Positions 43,905 through 52,862 of a stretch of 64,000 bases of DNA are shown here, in pieces. The DNA comes from Candidatus Kirkpatrickella diaphorinae. Lineage in GTDB: Bacteria; Pseudomonadota; Alphaproteobacteria; Acetobacterales; Acetobacteraceae. Numbering within the stretch: position 1 is the stretch's first letter; each line of letters opens with the position of its first letter. The stretch is from positions 1,692,501-1,756,500 of the forward strand of contig NZ_CP107052.1 in the NCBI RefSeq assembly GCF_025736875.1, in the 5' to 3' direction. Position numbers and translations under genes: made by a program. A model generated the notes under the pieces. The model worked only from the letters and a program-made list of their open reading frames with translations. It did not search any database and was not told the origin of the DNA.

Positions 43905-45254
43905 ATGACTGAAACGCCGATCATGACGCCGTTACACCCGACGCAAGGCCAGCCTGCCAGGCTGGCCAGCGAATATTCGGGTTCGGTCGGCAAAATCCTT
44001 GCGCGCGTTCAGGCAGCTTACCCGAAATATATTGACCTGTCACTGGACCGCCTGACGACGCTGCTCCACCGATTGGGAAATCCGGAGCGTGCCCTCCCCC
44101 CTGTGATCCATGTGGCCGGAACGAACGGTAAGGGCAGCACATGCGCCTTCATCCGCACCATTGCGGAAGCCCATCAATGGCGCGTCCATGTCATGACCAG
44201 TCCGCACCTCGTCTCCGTCGCAGAGCGATTTCGTCTGGCGGGGGCGTTGGTGCAGGAGGATGCGCTTGCCGCAACGCTGGAAGAAGTGGAAGCCATCAAT
44301 GGGGACGCGCCCATTACGGTTTTTGAAATTCTGACGGCTGCGGGATTTCTTCTATTCGCCCGGCAACCGGCGGACCTCGCCATTATTGAAGTGGGTCTCG
44401 GCGGGCGACTGGACGCGACAAATGTCATATCCGCCCCCCTCGCGAGCGTCATCACCCCGATCGGGCTGGATCATCAATCGTTCCTCGGGGACAGCATCAC
44501 TGAGATCGCGCGGGAGAAAGCGGGGATCATCAAACCGCATTGCCCGGTCATCAGCGCGGCGCAGGATGCGGCAGTGACTTCCGTCATTGAAGCCGAAGCC
44601 ATGAAGGTGAATGCACCCTTATGGATGATCGGGCGGGACGTCACTTATCGCGTCCTTCCCGATGGCGGGATGGCCTACACGGACCCTTATGGCGACCTCA
44701 CCCTTCCCGCACCTGGCCTGGTCGGGCAGCATCAATATGGCAATGCCGCGCTCGCCATCGCCGCCTTGCGCAGCGCTGCCAACGACAGGATGCAAAATGC
44801 AGACTGGGCGGCGATCACGCAGACGCAATGGCCCGGAAGGTTACAGAAATTAAGTGGGTCGCTCCTCAACCACGTGCCGCCCGGTTGGGAGATCTGGCTT
44901 GATGGGGGGCATAATCCCCATGCGAGTCACGCCCTTCTGCCGACATTGCAGAAATGGCAGGATCGTCCGCTTCACCTTTTGATCGGCATGAAAAGCAGCA
45001 AGGATATTGAAGGGTTCATCCGCCCCCTGCTCCCTTACGCAACCTCTGTCCACGCTGTGATAGAGCCGGATCAATATGACGCGATTTCCGTGGCGGATAT
45101 CGTCGCGGCCTCGGGCCATGTCGCGCTCCCCGGCCCGGATATTCTCGGCGCTTTGAAAAAGCTTGGTGGTGCGACGGGGCGCGTTCTGATTTGTGGCAGT
45201 CTTTACCTTGCTGGCGCCGCGTTGCGCCGGGACAAGGTCGTTGCGCGCGTGTGA
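43905..45254 (+). CDS. folC: Dihydrofolate synthase / folylpolyglutamate synthase FolC
   Basis: A 449-residue Mur-ligase-fold enzyme that adds glutamate to dihydropteroate and folates with ATP. The P-loop is HVAGTNGKGSTCAFIR (around 69-84). LSLDRLTTLLHRLGNPERALP precedes it, and the MTSPHLVSVAERF, EVGLGGRLDATNV and LDHQSFLG motifs follow. The C-terminal domain has LDGGHNPHAS. The protein is complete. The short N-terminal extension before SLDRL is longer than in E. coli. It is probably cotranscribed with accD. A tRNA gene lies 120 bases downstream. Confidence 0.95.
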   Translation: MTETPIMTPLHPTQGQPARLASEYSGSVGKILARVQAAYPKYIDLSLDRLTTLLHRLGNPERALPPVIHVAGTNGKGSTCAFIRTIAEAHQWRVHVMTSPHLVSVAERFRLAGALVQEDALAATLEEVEAINGDAPITVFEILTAAGFLLFARQPADLAIIEVGLGGRLDATNVISAPLASVITPIGLDHQSFLGDSITEIAREKAGIIKPHCPVISAAQDAAVTSVIEAEAMKVNAPLWMIGRDVTYRVLPDGGMAYTDPYGDLTLPAPGLVGQHQYGNAALAIAALRSAANDRMQNADWAAITQTQWPGRLQKLSGSLLNHVPPGWEIWLDGGHNPHASHALLPTLQKWQDRPLHLLIGMKSSKDIEGFIRPLLPYATSVHAVIEPDQYDAISVADIVAASGHVALPGPDILGALKKLGGATGRVLICGSLYLAGAALRRDKVVARV

Positions 45255-45374
45255 CGCCACCCTGATGCGGGCGGGGTCAATCATGCCCTCCCGTCAACCC
45301 GGGCATTCTTAACGGTCTCAACCGATTTTACGCTTGACGAATTATCCCGTTTAACCGCAAAAGGGCCTGCTGAT

Positions 45375-45449
45375 GCCGGGTTAGCACAGTGGTAGTGCAG
45401 CGGTTTTGTAAACCGAAGGCCGGGGGTTCAAATCCCTCACCCGGCACCA
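45375..45449 (+). tRNA. tRNA-Thr (anticodon TGT)
   Basis: A 75-base cloverleaf with encoded CCA. The acceptor stem GCCGGGT (45375-45381) pairs with ACCCGGC (45439-45445), followed by A and CCA. The D-arm has AGCACAGTGGTAGTGC. The anticodon stem CGGTT/AACCG closes the loop with anticodon TGT, and the T-arm has GGTTCAAATCC. It decodes ACA and related threonine codons. Confidence 0.96.
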
Positions 45450-45933
45450 GCCTCTTATCTGGAAGTTGTCGCGCCTATCGGGGCCGCTTGCACCCGTGGC
45501 GCGGACACAGTCACGATTCCTCACAATTTTTCCGATGCGTCCCCGATTGGCGGATCGATTGCGCTGCGGCCAGCCGATTGGCGCGCGCAAAAAATGCCCC
45601 CCAGCCCCGACTGAGACATGACAGAGATGAAGAAACGTCCGGGATGGCGTCGCTTTGCGCGCCATTCCCGCACGGTGAGACCTTTCTGAGACGGCCCGTC
45701 ACGCAATTGAATCACGGAGATGGATGTTTTATAATCAAGAACTCAGTCCTGAAGATGACGATTTTAACCCGCTTGTCGGGACGCAGTCTTTTCCATTCCT
45801 TCCCCCGAAATTTCATTTCTGACGCGGCGTCGCCACCTGACGTTTCGACTTGCTTATTCTTCCGGCCTTTCGAGTGAATAGAGCGCGCGCGGCAGGTCCA
45901 GATATTTCAGCCTTCATCATAAAGAAAAAAACA
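45450..45933. other. Spacer between tRNA-Thr and lysozyme gene, no gene
   Basis: This 484-base stretch shows no recognisable protein gene. A plus-strand frame that starts inside the tRNA and runs to 45877 has no ribosome-binding site and reads as random sequence, as does the minus-strand frame antisense to the tRNA. I found no integrase, no second copy of the tRNA 3' end and no inverted repeat. The base composition looks somewhat more AT-rich towards the lysozyme gene. Confidence 0.5.
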
Positions 45934-46425
45934 ATGGATGATATGACAACGCTTGCTTTCAGACTCATTGCGCATTTTGAGAGCTGTAACTTAACCCCCT
46001 ATCAATGCCTGTCCGGCACGTGGACGATCGGCTATGGCAGCACCTGCCTGCCCGACGGCGCGCCCGTTCGGGAGGACAGTCCGGCCATCACACAGGTGCA
46101 GGCCGATCTTATGCTCACGAGAATGATCATCGATATTGAGCAGAAAATCGAGGCAATGACGCGCGTGGCGCTCAGCCCGGCGCAATATGCGGCCCTCACA
46201 TCCTTCATTTATAATGTCGGGGCCAACGCTTTCTCCAGTTCGACGCTTCTGCGGAGATTGAATGAGGGCGATTACCAGAGCGCTGCCAATCAGTTCCTCC
46301 TCTGGATCCATGCTGGCGGCGTCACATTGCGTGAATTAACCCGACGGCGCGAGGCGGAACGGCAGTTATTTCTCCATGGTGAGGGTGTGATCGACGTCCT
46401 GAAACGCGCACCGAAAGTCGATTAG
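45934..46425 (+). CDS. Phage-type lysozyme (GH24 endolysin)
   Basis: A 163-residue muramidase of the T4/P21 lysozyme family that cleaves the glycan backbone of peptidoglycan. The active-site pattern is E16-x8-C25-x5-T31 in HFESCNLTPYQCLSGTWTIG, seen in the first 35 residues; Cys replaces the catalytic Asp of T4 lysozyme, as in a known subset of the family. LSPAQYAALTSFIYNVG and the basic REAERQLFL end are typical. There is no signal peptide. No holin, spanin or structural phage gene is near, so it is a solitary, possibly domesticated gene beside a tRNA. The ATG at 45934 has only a weak AAAG upstream, with an in-frame extension to 45850. Confidence 0.88.
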   Translation: MDDMTTLAFRLIAHFESCNLTPYQCLSGTWTIGYGSTCLPDGAPVREDSPAITQVQADLMLTRMIIDIEQKIEAMTRVALSPAQYAALTSFIYNVGANAFSSSTLLRRLNEGDYQSAANQFLLWIHAGGVTLRELTRRREAERQLFLHGEGVIDVLKRAPKVD

Positions 46426-46550
46426 ACCATCTCTATTGAAGACGACTCGTTTGAAACTTTCGGCAAGCTTGATAGAAGAAGGCGGAAATCGAGCCCTTTA
46501 CCTTGTGGCTCCTGAAAGCAGCCTTCTGAAATCGCGGAGAATAATGGCGC

Positions 46551-47237
46551 ATGGAGCAGACTCCCCTTAAACGTGGCAGCATGGGGAAGCTGCTTCGCAC
46601 CTGTCTCATTGTCATTATTCTGGCCGGTATCATGGCCGTTGCCCGTTATGTCCCCGTCGCCGCCAATTTTACGCGCGTGGTCGCTTCGTGGCAGCATTCC
46701 CCGTGGGCACCCGTCATTTTCTGTCTTCTTGGCATTTTTTATGCGGCGTTCGGGATGCCGCGTCAGGCTTTATGCGCCGTGGCGGGGCTGATTTTCGGGG
46801 TTGTGATGGGTTTGGGCCTTGCCATGGCGGCCACCTTACTCGGTAATCTTATTGATTTTTACCTCGCAAAAATCATGCGGCAGAGACGAGATCACGCCGG
46901 GCAGGCAGCCCCGCCAACACGCTTATGGCAGAAAAAAATGGCGTCCTTCGGGCATGTTGCCAGGAATGCACCCTTCCGCACCATTCTGATGCTTCGCCTC
47001 ATGCCGGTCGGGTCCGCCCTGCTCGTCGCCCTGGGTGCCGGATATTACGACATCGGTGTCTCCGCCTTCATCGCCGGAACATTACTCGGCTCCCTCCCGC
47101 AGAACCTCGTTTTCGTCCTGATCGGAAGCGGCTCCCATCTCGGACAGGGCAGTCAGATTACCGTCGGGGTGCTCCTTTTCGCCCTCTCCATGATGCTCGG
47201 CATTCTCATCATGCGCCACCGTCAGGAAAAATTTTGA
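46551..47237 (+). CDS. TVP38/TMEM64 (DedA-superfamily) membrane protein
   Basis: A 228-residue inner-membrane protein with about five or six helices. The SNARE-associated/VTT core contains FGMPRQALCAVAGLIFGVVMG (in parts), LLGNLIDFYLAK, APFRTILMLRLMPVGS and GTLLGSLPQNLVFVLIGSG. TVP38 proteins are relatives of DedA, with suggested roles in lipid scrambling or envelope homeostasis. The ATG at 46551 follows GGAGAATAATGGCGC at rather long spacing. Its C-terminus lies after a final helix (MMLGILIMRHRQ). It sits alone between the lysozyme and an MFS transporter. Confidence 0.82.
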   Translation: MEQTPLKRGSMGKLLRTCLIVIILAGIMAVARYVPVAANFTRVVASWQHSPWAPVIFCLLGIFYAAFGMPRQALCAVAGLIFGVVMGLGLAMAATLLGNLIDFYLAKIMRQRRDHAGQAAPPTRLWQKKMASFGHVARNAPFRTILMLRLMPVGSALLVALGAGYYDIGVSAFIAGTLLGSLPQNLVFVLIGSGSHLGQGSQITVGVLLFALSMMLGILIMRHRQEKF

Positions 47238-47466
47238 ATTGAACCACCCAGCCAGGATGGACTTTGTCTTAGGAGCGCGTGGCTCTTCCTGCCCCGCCAG
47301 GGCCACGCGGCGCTGGTGTGCAGGCGCCTCCTGCATCAGGCGTTCAGCGGATTGCGTTTTATTTGATTCATATCGATGCCACCCAGTTTTCAACCGTTTT
47401 CGTTCATCACCTGTCCAACCATAAAAACAGATCAAGCGCCGTTTTCTAAGTCCTTCGGAGCGTTCC

Positions 47467-48789
47467 ATGTTACTTACAGGCGCACGCAATGCTGCAGGTG
47501 CGCGCCTCTCCTCAATCCGGAGAGGTCAGCAACTGGAAGATATTGCGCATCGACATCGTATTTATGAACGCGTGGCGTTCCTTTTAGGGATGATCTGTGC
47601 TGTCGGACCCATCTCGACAGATATCTATCTGCCCGCCTTCCCCGCAATTGAGCAGTCCCTCCACGCCCCATCTGGAAGTGCCGGGCTGACTTTATCCACC
47701 TGGATGGTCGGGCTGGCCATGGGCCAGATCATCATGGGGCCGCTTTCCGACAGATTTGGGCGGCGGGCCGTCATGTTCTGGGGGATGGTGGCTTATACGC
47801 TCAGCAGCGTGGCTTGTGCCTGGGCGACGACGATGACGCTTCTCGCGATCGCACGGTTTTTTGCCGCGCTCGCCGCATCATCCTGTATCGTCGTCCCGAG
47901 CGCCGCCGTGCGTGATTTCGCGACAGGTGACGCAGCCTCACGATTAATGTCCCGCCTCATCCTTATTCAGGGGACTGTGCCAGTGCTCGCGCCGATGCTG
48001 GGCGGATTTGCGCTGGAGTGGGTCAGTTGGCGCGCGGTTTTCTGGCTATCCGCCGGATATGGTGTTCTCTCATCTGTGATCCTGATTTTCCTTTTTCCGG
48101 AAACACTCCCTTTGGAGCGGCGCAAAAATGTGCATATTCTGGCTTTGTGGCAGCGCTTTCATGCCATCATTCGCGAACCTCTCTTTTCATGCAGCAGTTT
48201 GATTTATGGTTTAAGTGGTTTCATGTTTTTCGCTTATCTGACGGCTGCACCCGGCATCTTTCAGCATCTTTACCGGTTTTCCCCCGCGCATTACGGCATG
48301 ATTTTCGGCATCTGCGCCGTGTGCATGATCGGCGCTTCCCAGATCAACAGCGTGCTGGTGGGGAAAGTGCGCAGCACGCGCCTTCTCGGTTGGGCGCTCT
48401 CCGTCACCATATGCAGCACATTGCTCCTGCTCATCGTGGCGATGATCGCGGTGCGTTACCCTGAAAAAGCGGGCACGCTGCGCGCGACGACATTGCCACC
48501 TTTCATCACCCTGCTCATCACGGCGCTGTCCATGACGGGGATCATCGCGCCCAACATCATTGTGCAGGCCCTCAAAAACCATCATCAACATGCGGGAAGC
48601 GCCTCCGCATTGGCAGGCACGATTCAATATGTTTTCGGCGCAGCGGCTTCCTTCCTGATCGGGTCATTGCCGGCGGCATCCCCCCTGCCGATGGTGGCGC
48701 TGATGTTTATCGCCGCCATTCTCATGGGCCTCGTCGCGGCGCGAAAACCTCGGTCGCTTTCGACACCCGACATTCTCAGCGTGGATTGA
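47467..48789 (+). CDS. Bcr/CflA-family MFS drug efflux transporter
   Basis: A 440-residue proton-driven multidrug exporter with twelve predicted membrane helices. The DHA1/Bcr-CflA features are GPISTDIYLPAFPAIEQSL, GQIIMGPLSDRFGRR (motif A) and a motif-C-like region APMLGGFALEWVSWRAVFW. A cytoplasmic N-terminal tail of about 35 residues precedes helix 1. GGAG lies seven bases before the ATG at 47467. Bcr/CflA members export bicyclomycin, chloramphenicol or sulfonamides; the substrate here cannot be named. No regulator is adjacent; a single-domain response regulator follows on the same strand. Confidence 0.9.
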   Translation: MLLTGARNAAGARLSSIRRGQQLEDIAHRHRIYERVAFLLGMICAVGPISTDIYLPAFPAIEQSLHAPSGSAGLTLSTWMVGLAMGQIIMGPLSDRFGRRAVMFWGMVAYTLSSVACAWATTMTLLAIARFFAALAASSCIVVPSAAVRDFATGDAASRLMSRLILIQGTVPVLAPMLGGFALEWVSWRAVFWLSAGYGVLSSVILIFLFPETLPLERRKNVHILALWQRFHAIIREPLFSCSSLIYGLSGFMFFAYLTAAPGIFQHLYRFSPAHYGMIFGICAVCMIGASQINSVLVGKVRSTRLLGWALSVTICSTLLLLIVAMIAVRYPEKAGTLRATTLPPFITLLITALSMTGIIAPNIIVQALKNHHQHAGSASALAGTIQYVFGAAASFLIGSLPAASPLPMVALMFIAAILMGLVAARKPRSLSTPDILSVD

Positions 48790-48796
48790 AGCGATC

Positions 48797-49165
48797 ATGG
48801 GTCCGATCATTGTCCTGCTTGTTGAGGACGACGCCTCTATCGCCCTTGTGGTCAAGACGCTCCTGACGCGGAACGGCTATGCGGTGCATCAATGCACCAA
48901 TGCTGAAGACGCCCTGAAAAGCTGCGCGCAGATCGTGCCCGGTCTGCTCATGACCGACCTGCATCTCAAGGGCCAGATGGACGGATTGGCCCTCATCGAC
49001 CACATGCGCCAGAGCTTTCCGGATTTGCCTGCCATATTGGTTTCAGGCGACTTCACTGAGGGGGGCAACCTCGATGCGGGAGATGCCATTATCCGACTGG
49101 GCAAGCCTTTTCGCGCCGCGACGATGCTGGCCGCCCTTGCCCGCGCCCAGAAAAAACCAGTGTGA
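48797..49165 (+). CDS. Stand-alone response regulator (receiver domain only)
   Basis: A 122-residue CheY-like receiver without an output domain. The acidic pocket E10-D11-D12, the phosphoacceptor D54 in LMTDLHL, S83 in LVSGDF and K103 in LGKPF are all present. It starts eight bases after the MFS gene. No histidine kinase is nearby, so its partner is unknown; a role in a phosphorelay or as a phosphate sink is possible. The LKGQMDGLALID stretch resembles receivers of hybrid-kinase type (of the FixL/PAS family). Confidence 0.88.
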   Translation: MGPIIVLLVEDDASIALVVKTLLTRNGYAVHQCTNAEDALKSCAQIVPGLLMTDLHLKGQMDGLALIDHMRQSFPDLPAILVSGDFTEGGNLDAGDAIIRLGKPFRAATMLAALARAQKKPV

Positions 49166-49231
49166 CATTTACAAATCGAGGGGAAACCATCAGGATAAGG
49201 CCCGGTTTTTTCGACTTCTGAAAGCGCGTTT

Positions 49232-49783
49232 ATGACGGATACTGCCTACGCCGACCCCCAGCCGGAGATCAACCTCAAAGATTTCATCCGTGGCGTACCG
49301 GACTTTCCGAAACCAGGCATTCTTTTCTATGATATCTCGACGCTGATCCGCCATGCCGATGCGTGGCAGATCGCGACAGCCCGCATGGCGCGCGCCGTTG
49401 CCGCTTTCAAACCGGATGTCATCGCCGGAATCGAGAGTCGCGGCTTCCTCACAGCAGCGCCGCTTGCGCAGCGACTGGGCTGCGGCTTCATCATGTTGCG
49501 CAAGCCTGGCAAGCTCCCCGGTAAAACCATCTCACTGCAATATGGGCTGGAATATGGCGCTGACGAGCTTCACATCCAGGAAGATGCCATCATCCCCGGT
49601 CAACGTGTGGTCGTGCTGGATGATCTGCTCGCGACCGGCGGCACGCTGGCAGCCTCCATCGCCCTTTTGAGAAAAGTGGGGGCCGAGGTGGTCGGCGCTT
49701 CCGTCCTGATTGAGCTGACGGGCCTCAAAGGCCGTGAGAAAATCGATACGGACCTGAACGCCCTGATGTCTTACGATATGTGA
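49232..49783 (+). CDS. apt: Adenine phosphoribosyltransferase
   Basis: A 183-residue purine salvage enzyme that converts adenine and PRPP to AMP. It has the Apt-type N-terminus [24 protein letters not shown] (in parts), the ESRGF flexible loop region, and the PRPP-binding motif [13 protein letters not shown] (126-138). The ATG at 49232 gives a short polar N-terminal extension compared with E. coli Apt. The nitroreductase gene begins 15 bases after its stop, so the two are probably one transcript. Confidence 0.96.
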   Translation: MTDTAYADPQPEINLKDFIRGVPDFPKPGILFYDISTLIRHADAWQIATARMARAVAAFKPDVIAGIESRGFLTAAPLAQRLGCGFIMLRKPGKLPGKTISLQYGLEYGADELHIQEDAIIPGQRVVVLDDLLATGGTLAASIALLRKVGAEVVGASVLIELTGLKGREKIDTDLNALMSYDM

Positions 49784-49797
49784 TCAAGAGTTAAACA

Positions 49798-50631
49798 ATG
49801 CCACAAAAACTGGAATCCCTCTGGGCAGAACGCTACCGAGAAGACGATATGCCCAAGCGGCCTGAGGCCGCATCGAAACTCTCCGATGCTCTTGAAACAA
49901 TGTTGGCGCATCGCTCCGTACGTGCCTTCCTGCCGGACGCCCTGCCTGAGGGCGTGCTGGAATGGGCGATTGCCGCAGCTTCCTCAGCCTCGACTTCGTC
50001 CAACATGCAGGCATGGTCGGTCATTGCCATTCAAGATCCGGCAATGCGCGACCTCATGGCGCGATTATCCGGCAATCAGGATCACGTGCGCAAGGCGCCT
50101 GTCTTCCTCGCATGGGTGGCGGATCTCTCACGGCTTGAGCGCGCGGCGCAGCGGGAAGACAAGCCGGACATCGTGCTCGATTATCTCGATTTTTTCCTCG
50201 TCTCCGTTATAGATGCCGCGCTCGCAGCGCAGAATGCCGCCATCGCCTTTGAGGCTGCCGGGCTGGGCATCACCTATATTGGCGGTATCCGCAGCCATGT
50301 GAAGGAAGTCGCGGAGGCCCTAGAACTCCCGCCTCGGAGCTTCGTCGCTTTCGGCATGTGTGTCGGCTGGCCCGACCCGGCCCATCCAGCCAGCATCAAG
50401 CCGCGCCTGCCGCAAAGCGTCGTGCTCCATCATGAAAAATACGTTCATCAGGCGGAGGCAGGGCTGATCGACACTTATGACTCGCGCGCCAGCGCGTTCC
50501 AGCAGGAGCAGAATCTCCCGCCCCGTCGATGGACAGCGCACGCGGCCCGTCAGGCGACGGATCACGCTTATGTCAATAAACGCAAGGAGCTGCACGACGT
50601 GCTCCAGGCGCTCGGCTTTCCTCTCACCTGA
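49798..50631 (+). CDS. NfsA-like FMN nitroreductase
   Basis: A 277-residue NADPH-dependent flavoreductase of the NfsA/Frp group. The N-terminal FMN-binding motif is HRSVRAFLPDALPEG (about 38-52). A helical middle with AAASSASTSSNMQAWSV (Ser/Asn-rich FMN loop) and a dimer-interface segment AIAFEAAGLGITYIGGIRSH follow. The C-terminal arm carries NKRKELHDVLQALGF. Such enzymes reduce nitroaromatics and quinones and often protect against oxidative stress. It shares a transcript with apt and converges on the beta-propeller gene. Confidence 0.9.
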   Translation: MPQKLESLWAERYREDDMPKRPEAASKLSDALETMLAHRSVRAFLPDALPEGVLEWAIAAASSASTSSNMQAWSVIAIQDPAMRDLMARLSGNQDHVRKAPVFLAWVADLSRLERAAQREDKPDIVLDYLDFFLVSVIDAALAAQNAAIAFEAAGLGITYIGGIRSHVKEVAEALELPPRSFVAFGMCVGWPDPAHPASIKPRLPQSVVLHHEKYVHQAEAGLIDTYDSRASAFQQEQNLPPRRWTAHAARQATDHAYVNKRKELHDVLQALGFPLT

Positions 50632-50673
50632 AGCGGCGCGGTGGGGTGTCACCCGCCAGCGCCGTTGATGACC

Positions 50674-51921
50674 TCACCGTAAAATGCCGGTATGGCCCAG
50701 AGAATAACGCCCCGGTTGCGGCCAGACGGTCAGGCCATGGGGCTCCAGCCCCACCGGGATTTTGCGGACGGCACCGGTTTGCGTGTCAATGGCATAAACC
50801 ACATCATCGAAACGCCCGGAAAGCCAGAGGTAACGGCCATCCGCCGAGACATTCCCCATATCCGGGCTGCCCCCGCCAGGGATCGGCCAGTTTTTGATGA
50901 CCTTATCGGTCGCGAGATCAATGACGGAGACACTGCCCGGACCGTTCTTCGGCCCATGAATTTTGTGGGAGCCGCGATTGGCGACATAAAGCAATTTGCT
51001 GTCCCGGCTGATATATTCCCCATGTGTCCCGACACCAGTCGGGATAAACCCCGTCTCCTTGAATATATCGCCATTCAGAATGAAGACACCGTCAGCCATC
51101 ATGTCCGCGACATAGAAGCGGTGACCATCCGGCGCTGTCTGGATATCCTGCGGCATACCCCCTTTTGACAATTTGAGATAGCCAAGCACCTTGCGATTAA
51201 CAGTATCCACTTTGACGAGATAGCCGCCAAACTCACAGGTGAAAATGGCATAGCGCCCATCACCGGAAAATCCGGCATGGTTGACGCCGGAGCATTCCGG
51301 AGTCGATACCGAGCCAATCAGCGCCATGGAAAGCGGCTCGCGGAAATCCAATCGACGGTGGGCCTCCGCGACGGTGATCGCGAATTTACCGTCCGGGGTG
51401 AAATACATATTATACGGATCATCCACGGGCAGAGAGGGGCCGGGCCGACCCGTCACCGGGTCAATCGACGTGAGGCTGCCATCCGCACGGCCTTCGGCAT
51501 TATTCGTCACCCATAAGTGGCGGAGGTCCCAGGATGGCACAACATGTTGCGGGCTGCGGCCCACTTTGAAGCTGTCAACGACTTTAAAACTCGCCTGATC
51601 AATGACTGAAACCGAATTCCCTCTCAGATTGGGGACGTAAACCCGTTTAAGATCATGCGCCACAACAGGCGACAATTTCTCGGGGCCTGACGTTTCGCTA
51701 TAAATATTTTTCGGGTTTATAACGGGCGGCATACCCGGGATCGTTTTTACCTCCTCCGACGGCAACGGCGCCGCATTTGGGACAGGCGTTTTTTCGAGCG
51801 AAAAAGCGGGACGTTTTGCCGACCCGTCATTGGGCTGCGCGGAGGAAAGGGCGGACAGAATGAAGGGTGACCCTGCGACAACGGCCATTGAAAAGAAGAA
51901 TCTCAAATGCAGTAAGCTCAT
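50674..51921 (-). CDS. Exported YVTN-type beta-propeller protein
   Basis: A 415-residue secreted protein. The signal peptide (LRFFFSMAVVAGSPFILSALSSA, about residues 5-27) precedes a linker and seven or so repeats of the YVTN/YncE type, such as RVYVPNLRGNSVSVID, HLWVTNNAEGR, FYVADMMADGVFIL, LLYVANRGSHKIHG and YLWLSGRFDDVVYAIDT. The ATG at 51921 has AAAGGA eight bases upstream; the TTG at 51936 would add only five residues and lacks a site. It starts 15 bases after the stop of the exported creatininase-like gene, so the two form an operon. Such propellers bind ligands or partners in the periplasm; the role is unknown. Confidence 0.85.
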   Translation of the reverse strand: MSLLHLRFFFSMAVVAGSPFILSALSSAQPNDGSAKRPAFSLEKTPVPNAAPLPSEEVKTIPGMPPVINPKNIYSETSGPEKLSPVVAHDLKRVYVPNLRGNSVSVIDQASFKVVDSFKVGRSPQHVVPSWDLRHLWVTNNAEGRADGSLTSIDPVTGRPGPSLPVDDPYNMYFTPDGKFAITVAEAHRRLDFREPLSMALIGSVSTPECSGVNHAGFSGDGRYAIFTCEFGGYLVKVDTVNRKVLGYLKLSKGGMPQDIQTAPDGHRFYVADMMADGVFILNGDIFKETGFIPTGVGTHGEYISRDSKLLYVANRGSHKIHGPKNGPGSVSVIDLATDKVIKNWPIPGGGSPDMGNVSADGRYLWLSGRFDDVVYAIDTQTGAVRKIPVGLEPHGLTVWPQPGRYSLGHTGILR

Positions 51922-51936
51922 CAATGATCCTTTCAA

Positions 51937-52749
51937 TTATTTGTACTCTCGACGCAGCCGGGCAATGGCCGCGTCAACCTGAAAGGAAGTGCCAACCGCG
52001 CCGAGCGCGGCGGTGCTAGGCCGGGGATCACCTCCATACACACCGTCTTCTTTCCCTGGCTTTAAAGACTTCTTCATCAGCGCAAGCCGAACCATCGTAG
52101 GATCAACCGCCAGCATGAGAGACGTATCCATCAAATCCGCGTGTTGGCCGATATCCTGCGCAAATCCCCTCTCCCGCAACCATGGGGCGAACCGGCTTTG
52201 CAGGACATCGTAATAGGGCGTTATATCGATCACGCGGGCTGCATTTCGCCAACGCGTGTTGAGTTGCTGCGTCACACGCGCGACAGAGGCGCGGTAACCA
52301 CCATGGTCGGAGATAATGGCGATATGTTGGAAGCCCTGCGCACGCAGGCTTCCAGCCGCACCCATGAGCAGCCCTTCGAAAATCCGGGGTGGGATCGAGA
52401 TCGTCCCAGGGAAGCGCATATGAGATGTGCGGGGCGACGTGTCGCCTTCCGGCACGTAGGCGATGACGGGCGCGACCAGGCAATGGCCCAGTCCCCGCGC
52501 GATCCGTAAAGCGAGCGCCGCGGCGCGGACATTATGTTTACCGACCGCGATGAAAGGCCCGCTCTGCTCCGTCCCGCCAATCGGGATGATCACCGTCTTG
52601 TCGCCATTCTGAATGGCGCGGGCGATTTCCGGCCAGGTCATTTTTTCAAGCGCGACTTCCGGCGCCGCGAGAGCCGATGGGGTGGGAAAGCCAAACCGAA
52701 ACGCGACCCCGATAAACAAAATCATGCGCGGTACGACGTGCATTTTCAT
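51937..52749 (-). CDS. Exported creatininase-family amidohydrolase-like protein
   Basis: A 270-residue protein with a signal peptide (MILFIGVAFRFGFPTPSALA, cut near residue 28) and the creatininase fold. Motifs are VIIPIGGTEQSGPFIAVGKH (catalytic Glu near residue 60, in parts GGTEQSGP), YVPEGDTSPRTSHMRFPGT, ISDHGGYRAS (usual NGHGGN) and DIGQHADLMDTSLMLAV. Several metal ligands of the family are altered but present in kind (H in VGKH instead of the usual Asp). Creatininase homologues act on cyclic amides or peptides, for example MftE in mycofactocin maturation, but these are cytoplasmic. Export and pairing with a beta-propeller are unusual. ATG at 52749. Confidence 0.8.
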   Translation of the reverse strand: MKMHVVPRMILFIGVAFRFGFPTPSALAAPEVALEKMTWPEIARAIQNGDKTVIIPIGGTEQSGPFIAVGKHNVRAAALALRIARGLGHCLVAPVIAYVPEGDTSPRTSHMRFPGTISIPPRIFEGLLMGAAGSLRAQGFQHIAIISDHGGYRASVARVTQQLNTRWRNAARVIDITPYYDVLQSRFAPWLRERGFAQDIGQHADLMDTSLMLAVDPTMVRLALMKKSLKPGKEDGVYGGDPRPSTAALGAVGTSFQVDAAIARLRREYK

Positions 52750-52862
52750 CCCCGAGCAGCGGCAAAATGGATGAGCGGCCTTTAGTCAGGCAGCCCCTCA
52801 TTGCAACGCCTGGAGTAAACACGTCTTTGCATCGGCAACTGAATTAAAATTTTGGGTGAGAA

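Noticed and set aside
45381-45877. Open frames on both strands starting in or covering the tRNA-Thr
   Set aside because: They are artefacts of tRNA sequence and non-coding flank, lack ribosome-binding sites and have random-looking composition.
45375-46550. Intact prophage or integrated island at tRNA-Thr
   Set aside because: Only one phage-type gene is present. I see no integrase and no repeated tRNA 3' end downstream.
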